From: an uncultured Acidobacteriota bacterium
GTDB lineage: Bacteria > Acidobacteriota > Terriglobia > Terriglobales > Acidobacteriaceae
Reading direction: 5' to 3'
Assembly (NCBI GenBank): GCA_903832295.1
Contig: CAILAZ010000039.1
Span: forward strand, 1-64,000
Length of the DNA: 64,000 nt
Part shown: one piece after another, positions 8,508 through 17,635 of the stretch
How the letters are laid out: every line of letters begins with the position of its first letter
Position numbering within the stretch: the first letter of the stretch is position 1
Notes under the pieces: model-generated
What the model was told of the DNA's origin: nothing
The model's database searches: none
What the model saw: only the letters and a program-made list of their open reading frames with translations
Position numbers and translations under genes: made by a program

Positions 8508-9811
8508 GCAGCAATCCAGTGAACCATGTGGCGGATCGGTTTGCGCGATTGAAGGCGTTGCAGCGCCCGGCCAGTGTGGCGCAAACGAAGATGACTGCCG
8601 GCACAATCGAAAGCCAGTGTGAGGCGCCCAGTCGCACTGCCGGCGAGACGGGGGCTGAGAGACTCGCAACGTTGCTGGGCGCAACCGTTTCGCGCACTCC
8701 TCATGGCGAGCACCTGTCACTGCTTTCGATTCACTGCGAACAGGCCCCGTGCATCGCTGATTCCGATGCACTCCATCTGCTGATGCCGAATGCTCCAGAG
8801 GAAGTCGCCGATTCATCGCAATGGCTTTTCCTGGATACAGAGACGACAGGGCTCTCCGGTGGCACAGGGACGTATCCATTCCTGATCGGCCTCTCGTGGT
8901 GGGAAGGCAGCAGACTCAAGATCGAGCAGCTGTTCATGCGCGAATTCAGCGAGGAGCGTTCCATGCTCGCCGCTGTCGCGGAGCGGTTGAGAGAGCGCCC
9001 GGTACTCGTAACCTTCAATGGCAAGTCGTTTGACTGGCCGCTGCTTGAGACCCGCTTCCGCATGGTGCGTGACATTGCGACGCCGCCGCTGCGCGCTCAC
9101 CTGGATTTCCTTCACCCGGCAAGGAACCTCTGGCGTCCGCGGCTTGGATCAGTGAAGCTGTCGCACCTTGAGCGTCATGTTCTGGGGTGGGATCGCGGGG
9201 AAGACATGAGTTCCGGCGATATCCCCAGGATCTATCTTGAATTCGTTCGCGGAGGAGATGCCGAGCCGCTGGTTCCCGTTTTTATGCACAATCAGATGGA
9301 CCTGCGAGGTCTCGCCGGACTCGCGGGCCGCATCCTGTCGATTTTCGGCGACCAGGAAAAGCCACTGGAAGATGGGCTTGAACTTTACGGACTGTCGCGC
9401 ATCTGCGAGCGGCGCGGCCAGGCGGAACGCGCACGAACAACGTACGAGCAGTCAATCGGCGCTTCGCTTCCGGTGGAGACAGATCGCGCTGCGCGCGCTG
9501 CCCTGGCGCAACTCGCGAAGCGCGATCGAGATTTTGATCGCGCTTGCGAACTCTGGGAGAGCCTGCTCGGGAATTCCCGCGAAGGATACGAAGCCTATGA
9601 GCAACTGGCAATCTATTACGAACACGAAGCCCGCAATGCACACCTTGCCCTGGCGATTACCCGTTCGGCGCTCGCGCAGCTGCGTTGCGCCCGCCAGTCA
9701 GCAATGATCAACGCCAGCCAATACCGCGCAAGCAAGCTCGAGTTCGAACATCGGCGCCTGCGGCTCGAGCGCAAGACTCAAGCGATGCCGCCGAGTTTGT
9801 TCAGCTCGTAG
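8504..9811 (+). CDS. mrfB: MrfB-type RNase H-like exonuclease with C-terminal repeats
   Basis: A 435-aa partner of the preceding helicase. The nuclease domain (residues about 105-275) shows DEDD-type acidic motifs: LDTETTG with Asp111, then LVTFNGKSFDWPLL, LDFLHPARNLW, and HNQMD near residue 261. YprB/MrfB proteins carry the same motifs. Residues about 290-420 form helical TPR-like repeats (ELYGLSRICERRGQAERA, then DFDRACELWESLL). The ATG at 8504 overlaps the mrfA stop. The same frame is open back to 8396, but the overlapping start is preferred because it matches coupled translation and the usual N-terminus. In B. subtilis the pair acts on mitomycin C damage independently of UvrABC; the same role here is inferred. 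Confidence 0.9.
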   Translation: MSSNPVNHVADRFARLKALQRPASVAQTKMTAGTIESQCEAPSRTAGETGAERLATLLGATVSRTPHGEHLSLLSIHCEQAPCIADSDALHLLMPNAPEEVADSSQWLFLDTETTGLSGGTGTYPFLIGLSWWEGSRLKIEQLFMREFSEERSMLAAVAERLRERPVLVTFNGKSFDWPLLETRFRMVRDIATPPLRAHLDFLHPARNLWRPRLGSVKLSHLERHVLGWDRGEDMSSGDIPRIYLEFVRGGDAEPLVPVFMHNQMDLRGLAGLAGRILSIFGDQEKPLEDGLELYGLSRICERRGQAERARTTYEQSIGASLPVETDRAARAALAQLAKRDRDFDRACELWESLLGNSREGYEAYEQLAIYYEHEARNAHLALAITRSALAQLRCARQSAMINASQYRASKLEFEHRRLRLERKTQAMPPSLFSS

Positions 9812-9863
9812 AATCATCCTGTACCAAGGTATCTACAAAGCTGCTGCCGCAGTGGCCACCGTA

Positions 9864-10586
9864 TCAGAAGAGGCGCGTCCATAGGTACGACACCGGCATT
9901 GCCAGCGCGAGCGCCGGCAGCATATTCGCAACTGGGAAGGCTTTGATTCCGCACACGCGAAAACCAGTGGCCATCAGGAGGAGTCCGCCAACCGACGAGA
10001 AATCGGCGATCAGTGCAGGAGTGGTGAGCGGCATGATGAATACCGCGCCATATGCGAGTGCCGCCTGCACCAGGAGTTGCGGCAGCGCAATCGCCGCCAC
10101 TGCATAGCCAAGGGTCGTGGCAAAAATGCCCGCAGTAAACAGATCCAGTACTGCCTTGGTCACCAGAATAGAGTCGTCTCCGCTGAAGCCTTCCTTCAGC
10201 GCCCCGAAGATTCCCATGCCGCTCGCACAGAACAGCACGACAATCGCGACAAAGGACTGGAGGTACTTTTCCTCTGAGAGCCCGGCCTCTGCATCCATCC
10301 TTGGCATGAACCGCTCGGCGTAGAGCCGCGCCATGTCGCTCAGCTTGCTGATCCCGCTCTCCAGGTAAATCAGTTCGCCGGTTAACTCACCCAGGATCAC
10401 GGACAGAACCATTGCCTGTAAATGCTTGACCTGACCAATCAGCACAACTCCGAGGCCAATGGAGCAAAGCCCGAACGTGAGTGTGAGGGCCGCCCGCAGG
10501 CGCTCCGGAACTTTATCGCCGAGAGCGGCGCCGGAGAGCCCTCCGACCAGAATGGCGGCGCTGTTTATAAACGGCCCCTTAATCAT
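9864..10586 (-). CDS. DUF554 family membrane protein (YdfK-like)
   Basis: A 240-aa integral membrane protein with about six or seven hydrophobic helices. It opens FINSAAILVGGLSGAALG and continues LTLTFGLCSIGLGVVLIG, typical of the DUF554 family, whose role is unknown. A longer frame reaches 10652, but GAGGAGAAG lies just upstream of the ATG at 10586 and the downstream sequence is the usual family start, so 10586 is chosen. It converges on the mrfAB operon with a 52-nt gap. Confidence 0.86.
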   Translation of the reverse strand: MIKGPFINSAAILVGGLSGAALGDKVPERLRAALTLTFGLCSIGLGVVLIGQVKHLQAMVLSVILGELTGELIYLESGISKLSDMARLYAERFMPRMDAEAGLSEEKYLQSFVAIVVLFCASGMGIFGALKEGFSGDDSILVTKAVLDLFTAGIFATTLGYAVAAIALPQLLVQAALAYGAVFIMPLTTPALIADFSSVGGLLLMATGFRVCGIKAFPVANMLPALALAMPVSYLWTRLF

Positions 10587-11130
10587 CAACTTCTCCTCGA
10601 ACCCTGCACAAGATTGAGAGCCACTGTGCGCGAGTGCTTCATCGTGCGGCACTGTACGCCGACTTCACTCAAGAAGTGCAAATAGCTCTGCCCTAGTATT
10701 CCATGGACGGGCGTCTCGTCCGAAGTTTCCGCGTAAACCAGCCCACAAAGAGGCAGGTGAATGCTATTCATTGACCGGATGCAAGGTATTCATTTGCCTT
10801 TATTCGCGACTCGGAACAAGGTCTTGAAGCCCCCAAACTTCAGGCATCGCTCGCCAAGGGATGGGCGCTTGTCGATCCATATGGTCGATGGCGCATTTTG
10901 AACGACTTCATCAAGGTGCACAGCATTCATCGTTTCATTGATTGAGCACACTCCGTCCGGCGATGGGCAGAGAACAGGTACGGAAGACTCCGTGGCAGCG
11001 GACAACAAGAGCTGACACTGAGTTGAAGAACCCTTAGCTGGAGATTTGCGGTGTACCACCTGGGGCTTGAAGTACTGGAGTGCAGTTAAAGATTAGGGAA
11101 ATTGATCGTCACACTGGGAGGTGTGCGCAC
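10587..11130. other. Intergenic region upstream of the porin, with a LysR-gene relic
   Basis: 544 nt between two divergent genes. An 89-codon frame on the minus strand (10790-11059) shows no recognisable domain and is not called. The notable content is 10766-10796, an almost exact inverted copy of the start of the LysR gene at 24929. The porin ribosome binding site (GGGAGGTG) is at the right end. Confidence 0.6.
10766..10796 (-). repeat. 31-bp inverted repeat, copy A: relic of a LysR gene start
   Basis: On the minus strand this matches 24926-24956 in 29 of 31 positions. It translates as MNTLHPVNE then TAG, where the intact LysR gene has MNTLHPINES; a single C-to-A change explains the stop. 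It lies between the DUF554 gene and the porin, 14 kb from the intact copy and in opposite orientation. Confidence 0.8.
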
Positions 11131-12648
11131 ATGAGGAAGGTTCTCTCACTCATATTGTTGATTGGTACTCTTGCGACCGTCGCGCTCGCCGGCGACAACA
11201 CTGATTCTTCCAGCCCTGCTGGGACACCGAATCCGCCTGAAGCCGCAGCCGCAGTTGCTGCCAAGCCCACAGTAGCCAAGGCCACCGGAACACAGTTGCC
11301 CCACGTGGGCACCTGCTGCATGCCTGGAGCTGGACCGGCTACCGGGGGAACCCTGTTCCAGGGAATTTTCGGCGACGGACTTGCAAAGCGCGGAATCTAC
11401 GTTGAGAACATGCTGCAGCTTGGAGTCGCGATCAATACCGCTTCCGATCCCGCTGGCCGCGCCGTGGGCACCAGCAATTATCCCGTTGCTGGAGTTCCGG
11501 ATCAGGGCTTCAACTTCAACACGCTTTCGCTGCTCACACACAAGGACGTAACGACCGACATCAGCCCGCGTGGCGGCCCCTATCGGGGCGCTGTCCCGAC
11601 CAAGTGGTCATGGGGCTGGTTCACCGAGTGGACCTACGGGCGCAACATGCAGGCCGCAAGAATGTACGGCTGGGAAATGAACTGGGGCATCAATCAGCCG
11701 GGCGCTGGCAATTCAGCACTGGCAGCCCAGAACCGGCAGTCGTTCTTCGCCATGCAGCATGAAGAATTCGAAATCTACATGCCCTTCCTCAAGGGCGTTG
11801 ATATCATCATCGGTCGCTTCGCCCCCTCGATCGGATACGAAATTCCCCCGTCCTATCGCCCCGGTCCAGACTACTTCTACTCGCGCGCCTACGCAGTTCC
11901 ATCCAGTCCTGTGGACACCTTGGGAATGTTGTCGGCATGGAACGTCATGCGTAGCGAAAAGTACGGTTACGTTTCCGCAGAGTTCGGGATCAACACCGGA
12001 TGGATGACGGTCAAGTCGCCAAACGGGCGTCCGAACTACCAACAGTCCCTGCGCTATCGCTCGCCCAACATGACGAGCCGTCTGGACTATGAATCCATGG
12101 TCGGCTGCGGAGAAGTTCAGCCCGGCGCCGAAAGAGCAAAGTATCTCCCCACCTATCGCGTGGCATCGCCCAATTGCCTGATGCGTCAGCATCACTCGAT
12201 CAACGGGACGCAGACCTTTGGAAAATGGCGCGCTGCTCTCGACGTGTATTACGGAAAGATGGAAGGCGACAAGAACGCTGGAACCATCTATCTGCTCAAC
12301 AACACTCATTTCAACGGAGCGTTCTATCAGGGTGAATACGGCCAACTGGTTTATCAGGCCTCCAAAACCCTCTCCTACGGTGCGCGTATTGAGCACTTCC
12401 GCAATCCGAACGGTTATGCCATCGTCCCGGTAAGCAGCGTCAAGAGCAATTTCAACTCCATCACCGTTGGACCTCACTATGATTTCGCAAAGTGGGTCAC
12501 GCTGCGGCCGGAAATGCGCTATGACTTCCAGACCAACAATCATGGATTGAATGCCTTTGGATTGCAGAACACAAAGGTGAATGGCGTAACGAAGGGCACC
12601 GAAAACCACCAGGTAGCATTCCAGATGGACATGCTGCTCTACTTCTAA
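11131..12648 (+). CDS. Outer-membrane beta-barrel porin, OmpL-like (bbp2 family)
   Basis: A 505-aa outer-membrane protein. Residues 1-20 form a signal peptide (MRKVLSLILLIG...ALAG), followed by an Ala/Pro-rich linker to about residue 60. The barrel includes family-typical segments: MYGWEMNWGINQPG, FEIYMPFLKGVDIIIGRFAP, a Tyr/Phe-rich PDYFYSRAY, and a final strand ending in Phe (MDMLLYF), the usual C-terminal residue for barrel assembly. The ATG at 11131 follows GGGAGGTG at good spacing; the frame is open 17 codons further up but without a signal sequence. It faces the catabolic operon tail to tail and may admit its substrate across the outer membrane; that link is inferred from position only. 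Confidence 0.85.
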   Translation: MRKVLSLILLIGTLATVALAGDNTDSSSPAGTPNPPEAAAAVAAKPTVAKATGTQLPHVGTCCMPGAGPATGGTLFQGIFGDGLAKRGIYVENMLQLGVAINTASDPAGRAVGTSNYPVAGVPDQGFNFNTLSLLTHKDVTTDISPRGGPYRGAVPTKWSWGWFTEWTYGRNMQAARMYGWEMNWGINQPGAGNSALAAQNRQSFFAMQHEEFEIYMPFLKGVDIIIGRFAPSIGYEIPPSYRPGPDYFYSRAYAVPSSPVDTLGMLSAWNVMRSEKYGYVSAEFGINTGWMTVKSPNGRPNYQQSLRYRSPNMTSRLDYESMVGCGEVQPGAERAKYLPTYRVASPNCLMRQHHSINGTQTFGKWRAALDVYYGKMEGDKNAGTIYLLNNTHFNGAFYQGEYGQLVYQASKTLSYGARIEHFRNPNGYAIVPVSSVKSNFNSITVGPHYDFAKWVTLRPEMRYDFQTNNHGLNAFGLQNTKVNGVTKGTENHQVAFQMDMLLYF

Positions 12649-12675
12649 TTCGGATTCCCGGAACAGCAATGAAAT

Positions 12676-12724
12676 GCCCGGTTGTATCGTCTGGTTGCAG
12701 ACAATACAACCGGGCAAAGTTTTG
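12676..12724. terminator. Bidirectional terminator between porin and catabolic operon
   Basis: A long near-perfect hairpin: GCCCGGTTGTAT pairs with ATACAACCGGGC, and inside it GTCTG pairs with CAGAC around loop GTTG. It is followed by AAAGTTTT. It sits between convergent genes ending at 12648 (+) and 12734 (-). Confidence 0.85.
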
Positions 12725-12733
12725 TGCTTTCTG

Positions 12734-14833
12734 TCAGTCGGCTTGCAGGCGAAGCACAGCGTCAAGAGCCACCGCGCCGGTAGCATACACGCGTAGAGGA
12801 TTGATCTCCACCTCAAGCACTTCGGGATGTTCCATCAGCAACCGGCCCAGCGACATTGCAACGCTCGCAATAGCAGCGCGATCGCAAGCAGGAAGATTCC
12901 GGAAGCCATCAAGAAGCTTGCGCCCCCGCAGCCCGTTCAGCATCTCTTCCACATCCATCTTCTGCAAAGGCGCCAGCCGGACTGCGGTATCTTCCAGCGC
13001 TTCTGCCAGCACTCCACCCAACCCGATCATTACCACTGGCCCCCAGGAGGAATCCTGCATCCCGCCAACAATCAGCTCTACACCCGCTGGAGCCATCTCC
13101 TCCACCAGCACTTTGCCGGGGCTCCTGGAAGGGATGCGGGCGATCGCATCCAGCGCCGCATCCAACTCCTGCTCATTGCGAATGTTCAGATGCACTCCAC
13201 CAACATCAGTCTTGTGCGCGATGTCCGCCGCGGCAATCTTAACGACCACGGGCTTTTGCATCTGGCCAAAAGCGCCAAGGGCCTCGATACGTGAATGGCA
13301 AAGCACTCGCCGGGGGCTTTGTATTCCATACTGCTCCAGGATCGACTTGGCGCGGTATTCATCGCAATCGCCCACGATCCTCGGTTGCTGGCGAGGCGGG
13401 CACGGATCCTTCGCCTGGCTCACTCTCCAGCTAGCTTTGGAATCCGCCGCCAGCACAACTCCCGCAAGGGCCAACGCTGCCGGACCAGGAACCAGCGGCA
13501 CTCCGCCTTCATGCAAGATGCCGACCATATCGCAGATATCATCGGACGCACCCAGTATCCCAAGAATGAGCGGCTTCCCGGAATTTCTATTGACCGAGAC
13601 CAGTGCCGACGCCGATTCGATCACGACGGTCTCCGCAAGCGAGAATGCCAGCACCATGTCTATTTTCGGATCTGTACACACCGTGCCAACAATCTCCGGA
13701 AAGGCGGGCAGCGGCAATCCGGTATCCACCGGATTATTAACAAAAGTGAGCGGCGGCAACAGCGACCGCACGCGCCGGATTGTGTCCTCCTCCAGTACCG
13801 GCATCGCGATCCCGGCACTCTTCAGCTCACTCATGATGAGCATCCCGGGGCCGGCCTGTCCTGTCACCAGGGCCACGGTTGGATTCTCCCTCGGACCTAG
13901 ACGCACACAGGAGAGGATACAGGCGGCCTGTGCTGCGGATTCGATGGAATCCACCACCACCGCGCCTGCCTGAGCCAGAGCGGCCACAGTGCGCTGGTGC
14001 GACCCCATCAGGTTGCCGGTATGAGACATTGCAAACTCGCGGACGTCAGCACGTCCCGCCGCCAGGACGATCACTGGCTTTCGCGGCGTAACTGCGCGCA
14101 TGGCATCAAACAGCTTGCGCCCTTGCGGAACACCCTCCAGCGCCACAACAATTACCGCCGTATTTGGATCGTCCGCCAAAAACGGAAGGACATCGGCAGA
14201 GCCAACATCGAGGGCATTTCCCAGTCCTACCGCCATGGAAATACCTTCCCCCATGCGGTCAATCATGAAACAGAGGCTGCCGTTCACTCCTCCCGATTGT
14301 GAGACGATCCCTATTCGCCCTTTGCGCATCTGCTCGGCTCTGCGCATAAATGTCGGGAAACAATTGCCCTGCGGATCTAAAAATCCGGCGGTATTCGGGC
14401 CAAGCAGTCGCAGGCTCGACCGCCGGCAGATATCAGCCAGCAGCCCCTGCATCGATGCTCCATTGGCACTCGCCTCGGCGAAACCGCTGGAGATCGTCAA
14501 CAGTCCGCCCACACCAAGTACCGCAGCTTCCTGAGCCACTGCCACGCTGTATCGCGCGGGGATTGCCATCACCGCGAGGTCCACAACCTCCGGCAGCGCT
14601 GCAATGCTTGGAAAACAGTCAATGCCCTGGACCCGCTTCTCACTGGGATGAACCGCAAAGACCCGCCCGGGGAAGGCAGCCAACGCTTTCAAAATGCGTG
14701 ATCCGGCTTTCGTCAGGTCCGACGAAGCTCCCACTACGGCGATCGATTTGGGTTTTAACAGGCGAGAGAGGTTACGACGACGGGCATCTTCGTTCGCGCC
14801 GCTTTCGGCGGCGCCAACAGCGGTTGCATCCAT
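12734..14833 (-). CDS. NDP-forming acyl-CoA synthetase (fused alpha/beta)
   Basis: A 699-aa enzyme joining the two halves of ADP-forming acetate-CoA-ligase-type enzymes, which interconvert acyl-CoA + ADP + Pi with acid + CoA + ATP. The order is: CoA-binding Rossmann domain (IAVVGASSDLTKAGSRIL near residue 35), ligase-CoA domain with the likely phospho-histidine in GNLMGSHQRT, then an ATP-grasp domain (EYRAKSILEQYGI, VVVKIAAADIAHKTDVGGV). The ATG at 14833 follows GGAGG with 9-nt spacing and is preferred over a longer frame to 14929. It is the last gene of the leftward catabolic operon, 151 nt after the enoyl-CoA hydratase. It could activate a product acid or recover ATP from an acyl-CoA. The acyl group is unknown. 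Confidence 0.88.
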   Translation of the reverse strand: MDATAVGAAESGANEDARRRNLSRLLKPKSIAVVGASSDLTKAGSRILKALAAFPGRVFAVHPSEKRVQGIDCFPSIAALPEVVDLAVMAIPARYSVAVAQEAAVLGVGGLLTISSGFAEASANGASMQGLLADICRRSSLRLLGPNTAGFLDPQGNCFPTFMRRAEQMRKGRIGIVSQSGGVNGSLCFMIDRMGEGISMAVGLGNALDVGSADVLPFLADDPNTAVIVVALEGVPQGRKLFDAMRAVTPRKPVIVLAAGRADVREFAMSHTGNLMGSHQRTVAALAQAGAVVVDSIESAAQAACILSCVRLGPRENPTVALVTGQAGPGMLIMSELKSAGIAMPVLEEDTIRRVRSLLPPLTFVNNPVDTGLPLPAFPEIVGTVCTDPKIDMVLAFSLAETVVIESASALVSVNRNSGKPLILGILGASDDICDMVGILHEGGVPLVPGPAALALAGVVLAADSKASWRVSQAKDPCPPRQQPRIVGDCDEYRAKSILEQYGIQSPRRVLCHSRIEALGAFGQMQKPVVVKIAAADIAHKTDVGGVHLNIRNEQELDAALDAIARIPSRSPGKVLVEEMAPAGVELIVGGMQDSSWGPVVMIGLGGVLAEALEDTAVRLAPLQKMDVEEMLNGLRGRKLLDGFRNLPACDRAAIASVAMSLGRLLMEHPEVLEVEINPLRVYATGAVALDAVLRLQAD

Positions 14834-14984
14834 GACGAAATGCCTCCACGAATTCCACCTCTTCCCGCATGCCTGCACAGTGGAGGCGCACTGCGCGGAC
14901 ATACGAGAGGAGGCGGTTCCGCAAAACAATCGAGTTTAAAGAACACGCAGGCCTGCGACTCGTCTCATCAGGGCGAGTTGTGGC

Positions 14985-15815
14985 TTACTTGCTCTCGGCG
15001 GTTACCTTCGCCTGCTGTCTTTCATTCGAGGGAAACTTGGCTGGACGCTTATTCCGAATCCCGTCAATGCCCGCGATCAGGTCATCAGAGAAGAATCCCA
15101 TCATCTCCAGAACCGCGGAGTGATCGAACACGGCACTCTCCTTGAGCAGCCACTGGTTCAGCACGCGCTTGGTAAACTTCACTGCGTCACGCGGGCCGTT
15201 CGCCAGCTTCGTGGCCACATCCATGGCCTTCACCAGCACCTGGTCGTCCGGCACGGCCAGGCTGATCAGGCCGATACGCTCAGCCTCTCTGCCGGTCAAC
15301 ATCTCGCCGGTCATCAGGTAATACTTGGTCTTTGCCATGCCGCACAGCAGCGGCCATAGCATGGCTGCGTGGTCTCCGGCGGCAACGCCCATGCGAATGT
15401 GCCCATCGCCCAGCTTTGCATTCTCCGCCATGATGCTGATATCAGAGAGCAGCGCAACCACAACCCCAGCTCCAACAGCCACGCCATTCACCGCAGCAAT
15501 GATGGGCTTGGAGCAGCGCAGGAGGTTGTACACAATGTCCCGCGTCTCATCGATAATGGCTACGATTTCCTCATAGTTGCCGTGTGCATGCAGAACACGA
15601 TCCAAGTCGCCGCCAGCCGAAAATGCGCGTCCGGCGCCGGTAATCACAACCACGCGCACTGCCGGATCGCGGTCAATCATCGCCCACACTTCAGAGAATG
15701 CCTGGTGCATCGCAGCATCGGCGGCGTTGAGTTTGTCAGGCCGATTCAGTGTCATCAGGAGGACGCCGTCGTCGCTGATTTCAAACTTGATGTCTTTAAA
15801 ACAGGAATAGTCCAT
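14985..15815 (-). CDS. Enoyl-CoA hydratase/isomerase family protein
   Basis: A 276-aa crotonase-fold enzyme. It has the [18 protein letters not shown] substrate-loop segment near residue 22, the first oxyanion-hole region [15 protein letters not shown] near 65, and the second at [18 protein letters not shown] near 110. The usual catalytic glutamate near residue 120-145 cannot be assigned by eye, so hydratase against isomerase or hydrolase is open. ATG 15815 follows CGAGGTT; the longer frame to 15920 adds a sequence that does not fit the family. It sits in the catabolic operon between the mutase and the NDP-forming CoA synthetase. Confidence 0.9.
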   Translation of the reverse strand: MDYSCFKDIKFEISDDGVLLMTLNRPDKLNAADAAMHQAFSEVWAMIDRDPAVRVVVITGAGRAFSAGGDLDRVLHAHGNYEEIVAIIDETRDIVYNLLRCSKPIIAAVNGVAVGAGVVVALLSDISIMAENAKLGDGHIRMGVAAGDHAAMLWPLLCGMAKTKYYLMTGEMLTGREAERIGLISLAVPDDQVLVKAMDVATKLANGPRDAVKFTKRVLNQWLLKESAVFDHSAVLEMMGFFSDDLIAGIDGIRNKRPAKFPSNERQQAKVTAESK

Positions 15816-15936
15816 TACGAACCTCGGTACCTCATGCAAAACGGTCAACGCTCCGGTCAGCAGCTGCGTTACCCGTTGGATTGAGAAGCCGGACATCATC
15901 CCCAGCTTCGTTGTGCACACTTCGCCCGGTGACCGG

Positions 15937-17628
15937 TTAAATCACCTGGCTTGGCTTGTAGGTTCCATATACCCCGCGAAGAGCATCACAGATCTCGCCG
16001 AGGGTCGCATATGCCTTGACCGCATCCACCAGGGGCAGAACCAGGTTCTGGTTAGCCCGTGCTGCAATAATCAGACCGGCCAGTGTCTTCTTCACCATCG
16101 CGGAGTCGCGCGTCGCACGAAGTTCCTTCAGGTGAGCAAGCTGCCGGAGTTCGGATTCAGGATTTGTCCGCGTGACTGGAATCTCCCCAACCTTTTCGCT
16201 CTGGAAGGCATTGAGCCCAACCAGGATGCGGTCCTTGGTCTCAATCTGCCGTTGATAGCGATAAGAAGCCTCACCGAGTTCCCGCTGGTAATAGCCGTTC
16301 TCGATGCAGCGCACCGCGCCGCCCAATGACTCGATCTTGTCCAGGTACTCGAGCACCTTCTGTTCCAGCACATCGGTCAGCGCCTCAATGGCGTAGGAAC
16401 CGCCCAGAAGATCGACCGAACCGGTGACGCCGGCTTCATTCGCCACAATCTGCTGGGTGCGCAAAGCGATGGTAGCCGCTTCTTCCGTGGGAATCGCGAA
16501 CGCTTCGTCGTAAGAGGAGGTAGCAACCGTCTGCACGCCTCCCAATGCGGCCGCCAGCGTCTCAATTGCCACGCGCGCAATATTGTTCAATGGCTGTTGC
16601 GCAATCAAATTGCCGCCGAGCGTGTAGGCAAAAATCTTGAGCTTCATGGAGTCAGGGTTCTTGGCTCCATAGCGCTCTTTCATCAGCCTGGCCCAGATGC
16701 GCCGTCCTGCGCGGAACTTCGCCACCTCTTCCGGCAGGTCGATACCCACCGAGAGGAAGGTCCAGATCTGCGGCGCGAACGAATCAATATCCAGACCGCG
16801 GCGCAGGCATTCATCCACATAGGCCAGTCCGTCGGCAAATGTAAATGCCAGTTCCTGCGCCGCCGTGCTGCCGCTGTCGCGTATGTGGTAGCCGCTCATC
16901 GCAAGGGAGGTCCATCCCGGCAATTCCTTGGCGCAGTACTCCATCACGTCCGCCGAGAGCTTCACTCCAGCTTCCGGTCCAAAGATGTACGCCCCGCGTG
17001 CGACATACTCTTTCAGAATGTCATTCTGAAGGAACATGCGCGTGTTCTTGATGTTCACTCCCTGTTTTTCAAAGCAGGCAATGTACATCGCCAGCGTGAT
17101 CGGACCAATCGCATTGGCAGTGGTCCGGATCTGGCGCACCTTCTCCAGCGGAATGTCCTTGAACAGGCGTTCCATGTCGGCCAGCGAGCCGATATGAACT
17201 CCGGTGACACCCACCTCGCCAACGGCGAAAGGATGATCGGCGTCATAGCCGCACTGCGTGGGCAGATCCAGCGCGATGGAAAAACCCGTCTGTCCGCGCT
17301 CCAGCAACATGCGATAGCGCTCATTCGCCTCTTCCGCAGAGCCGAAGCCGGAGTACATTCCCATTACCCAGAACTGGCTGCGGTACATGGTCGGTGAAAC
17401 GCCGCGCGTGAACGGATACGCTCCGGGATAGCCGATCTTCTCTGCAAGAGGAGCGCCTTTCGGCCAATCTGCTTCGGTATAAACGCGCTCGAGCGGAAGA
17501 CCTGAGATCGTCTTGAACTCAGCTCGCCGTTCAGGGTCAGCCGCCAGTTGCGGAGCGAGAATGTTCTCTTCCCACTCCGCCTGCGGACTGGCAACAGTCT
17601 TTTGCTTGTCAGTAGCTTCTGCGCTCAT
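15937..17628 (-). CDS. Methylmalonyl-CoA mutase-type B12 enzyme, large (catalytic) subunit only
   Basis: A 563-aa acyl-CoA mutase TIM-barrel subunit. It rearranges the carbon skeleton of a CoA ester using adenosylcobalamin. Family segments: PFTRGVSPTMY, GFSIALDLPTQCGYDADHP, FLQNDILKEYVARGAYIF, SGYHIRDSG (with the conserved His). By hand alignment, the residues matching Tyr89 and Arg207 of methylmalonyl-CoA mutase are kept (GMYSGFG; EYVARG), unlike isobutyryl- and 2-hydroxyisobutyryl-CoA mutases. The usual IRQY is GMY here, so the Arg before Tyr is lost. The protein ends without a B12-binding domain, and no partner subunit is encoded in the window. It starts 7 nt after the thiolase stop. The substrate cannot be named. 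Confidence 0.9.
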   Translation of the reverse strand: MSAEATDKQKTVASPQAEWEENILAPQLAADPERRAEFKTISGLPLERVYTEADWPKGAPLAEKIGYPGAYPFTRGVSPTMYRSQFWVMGMYSGFGSAEEANERYRMLLERGQTGFSIALDLPTQCGYDADHPFAVGEVGVTGVHIGSLADMERLFKDIPLEKVRQIRTTANAIGPITLAMYIACFEKQGVNIKNTRMFLQNDILKEYVARGAYIFGPEAGVKLSADVMEYCAKELPGWTSLAMSGYHIRDSGSTAAQELAFTFADGLAYVDECLRRGLDIDSFAPQIWTFLSVGIDLPEEVAKFRAGRRIWARLMKERYGAKNPDSMKLKIFAYTLGGNLIAQQPLNNIARVAIETLAAALGGVQTVATSSYDEAFAIPTEEAATIALRTQQIVANEAGVTGSVDLLGGSYAIEALTDVLEQKVLEYLDKIESLGGAVRCIENGYYQRELGEASYRYQRQIETKDRILVGLNAFQSEKVGEIPVTRTNPESELRQLAHLKELRATRDSAMVKKTLAGLIIAARANQNLVLPLVDAVKAYATLGEICDALRGVYGTYKPSQVI

Positions 17629-17635
17629 GGTTCTG

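Noticed and set aside
10790-11059. An 89-codon minus-strand frame upstream of the porin
   Set aside because: No domain, no ribosome binding site, and it ends over the LysR relic; no support for expression.
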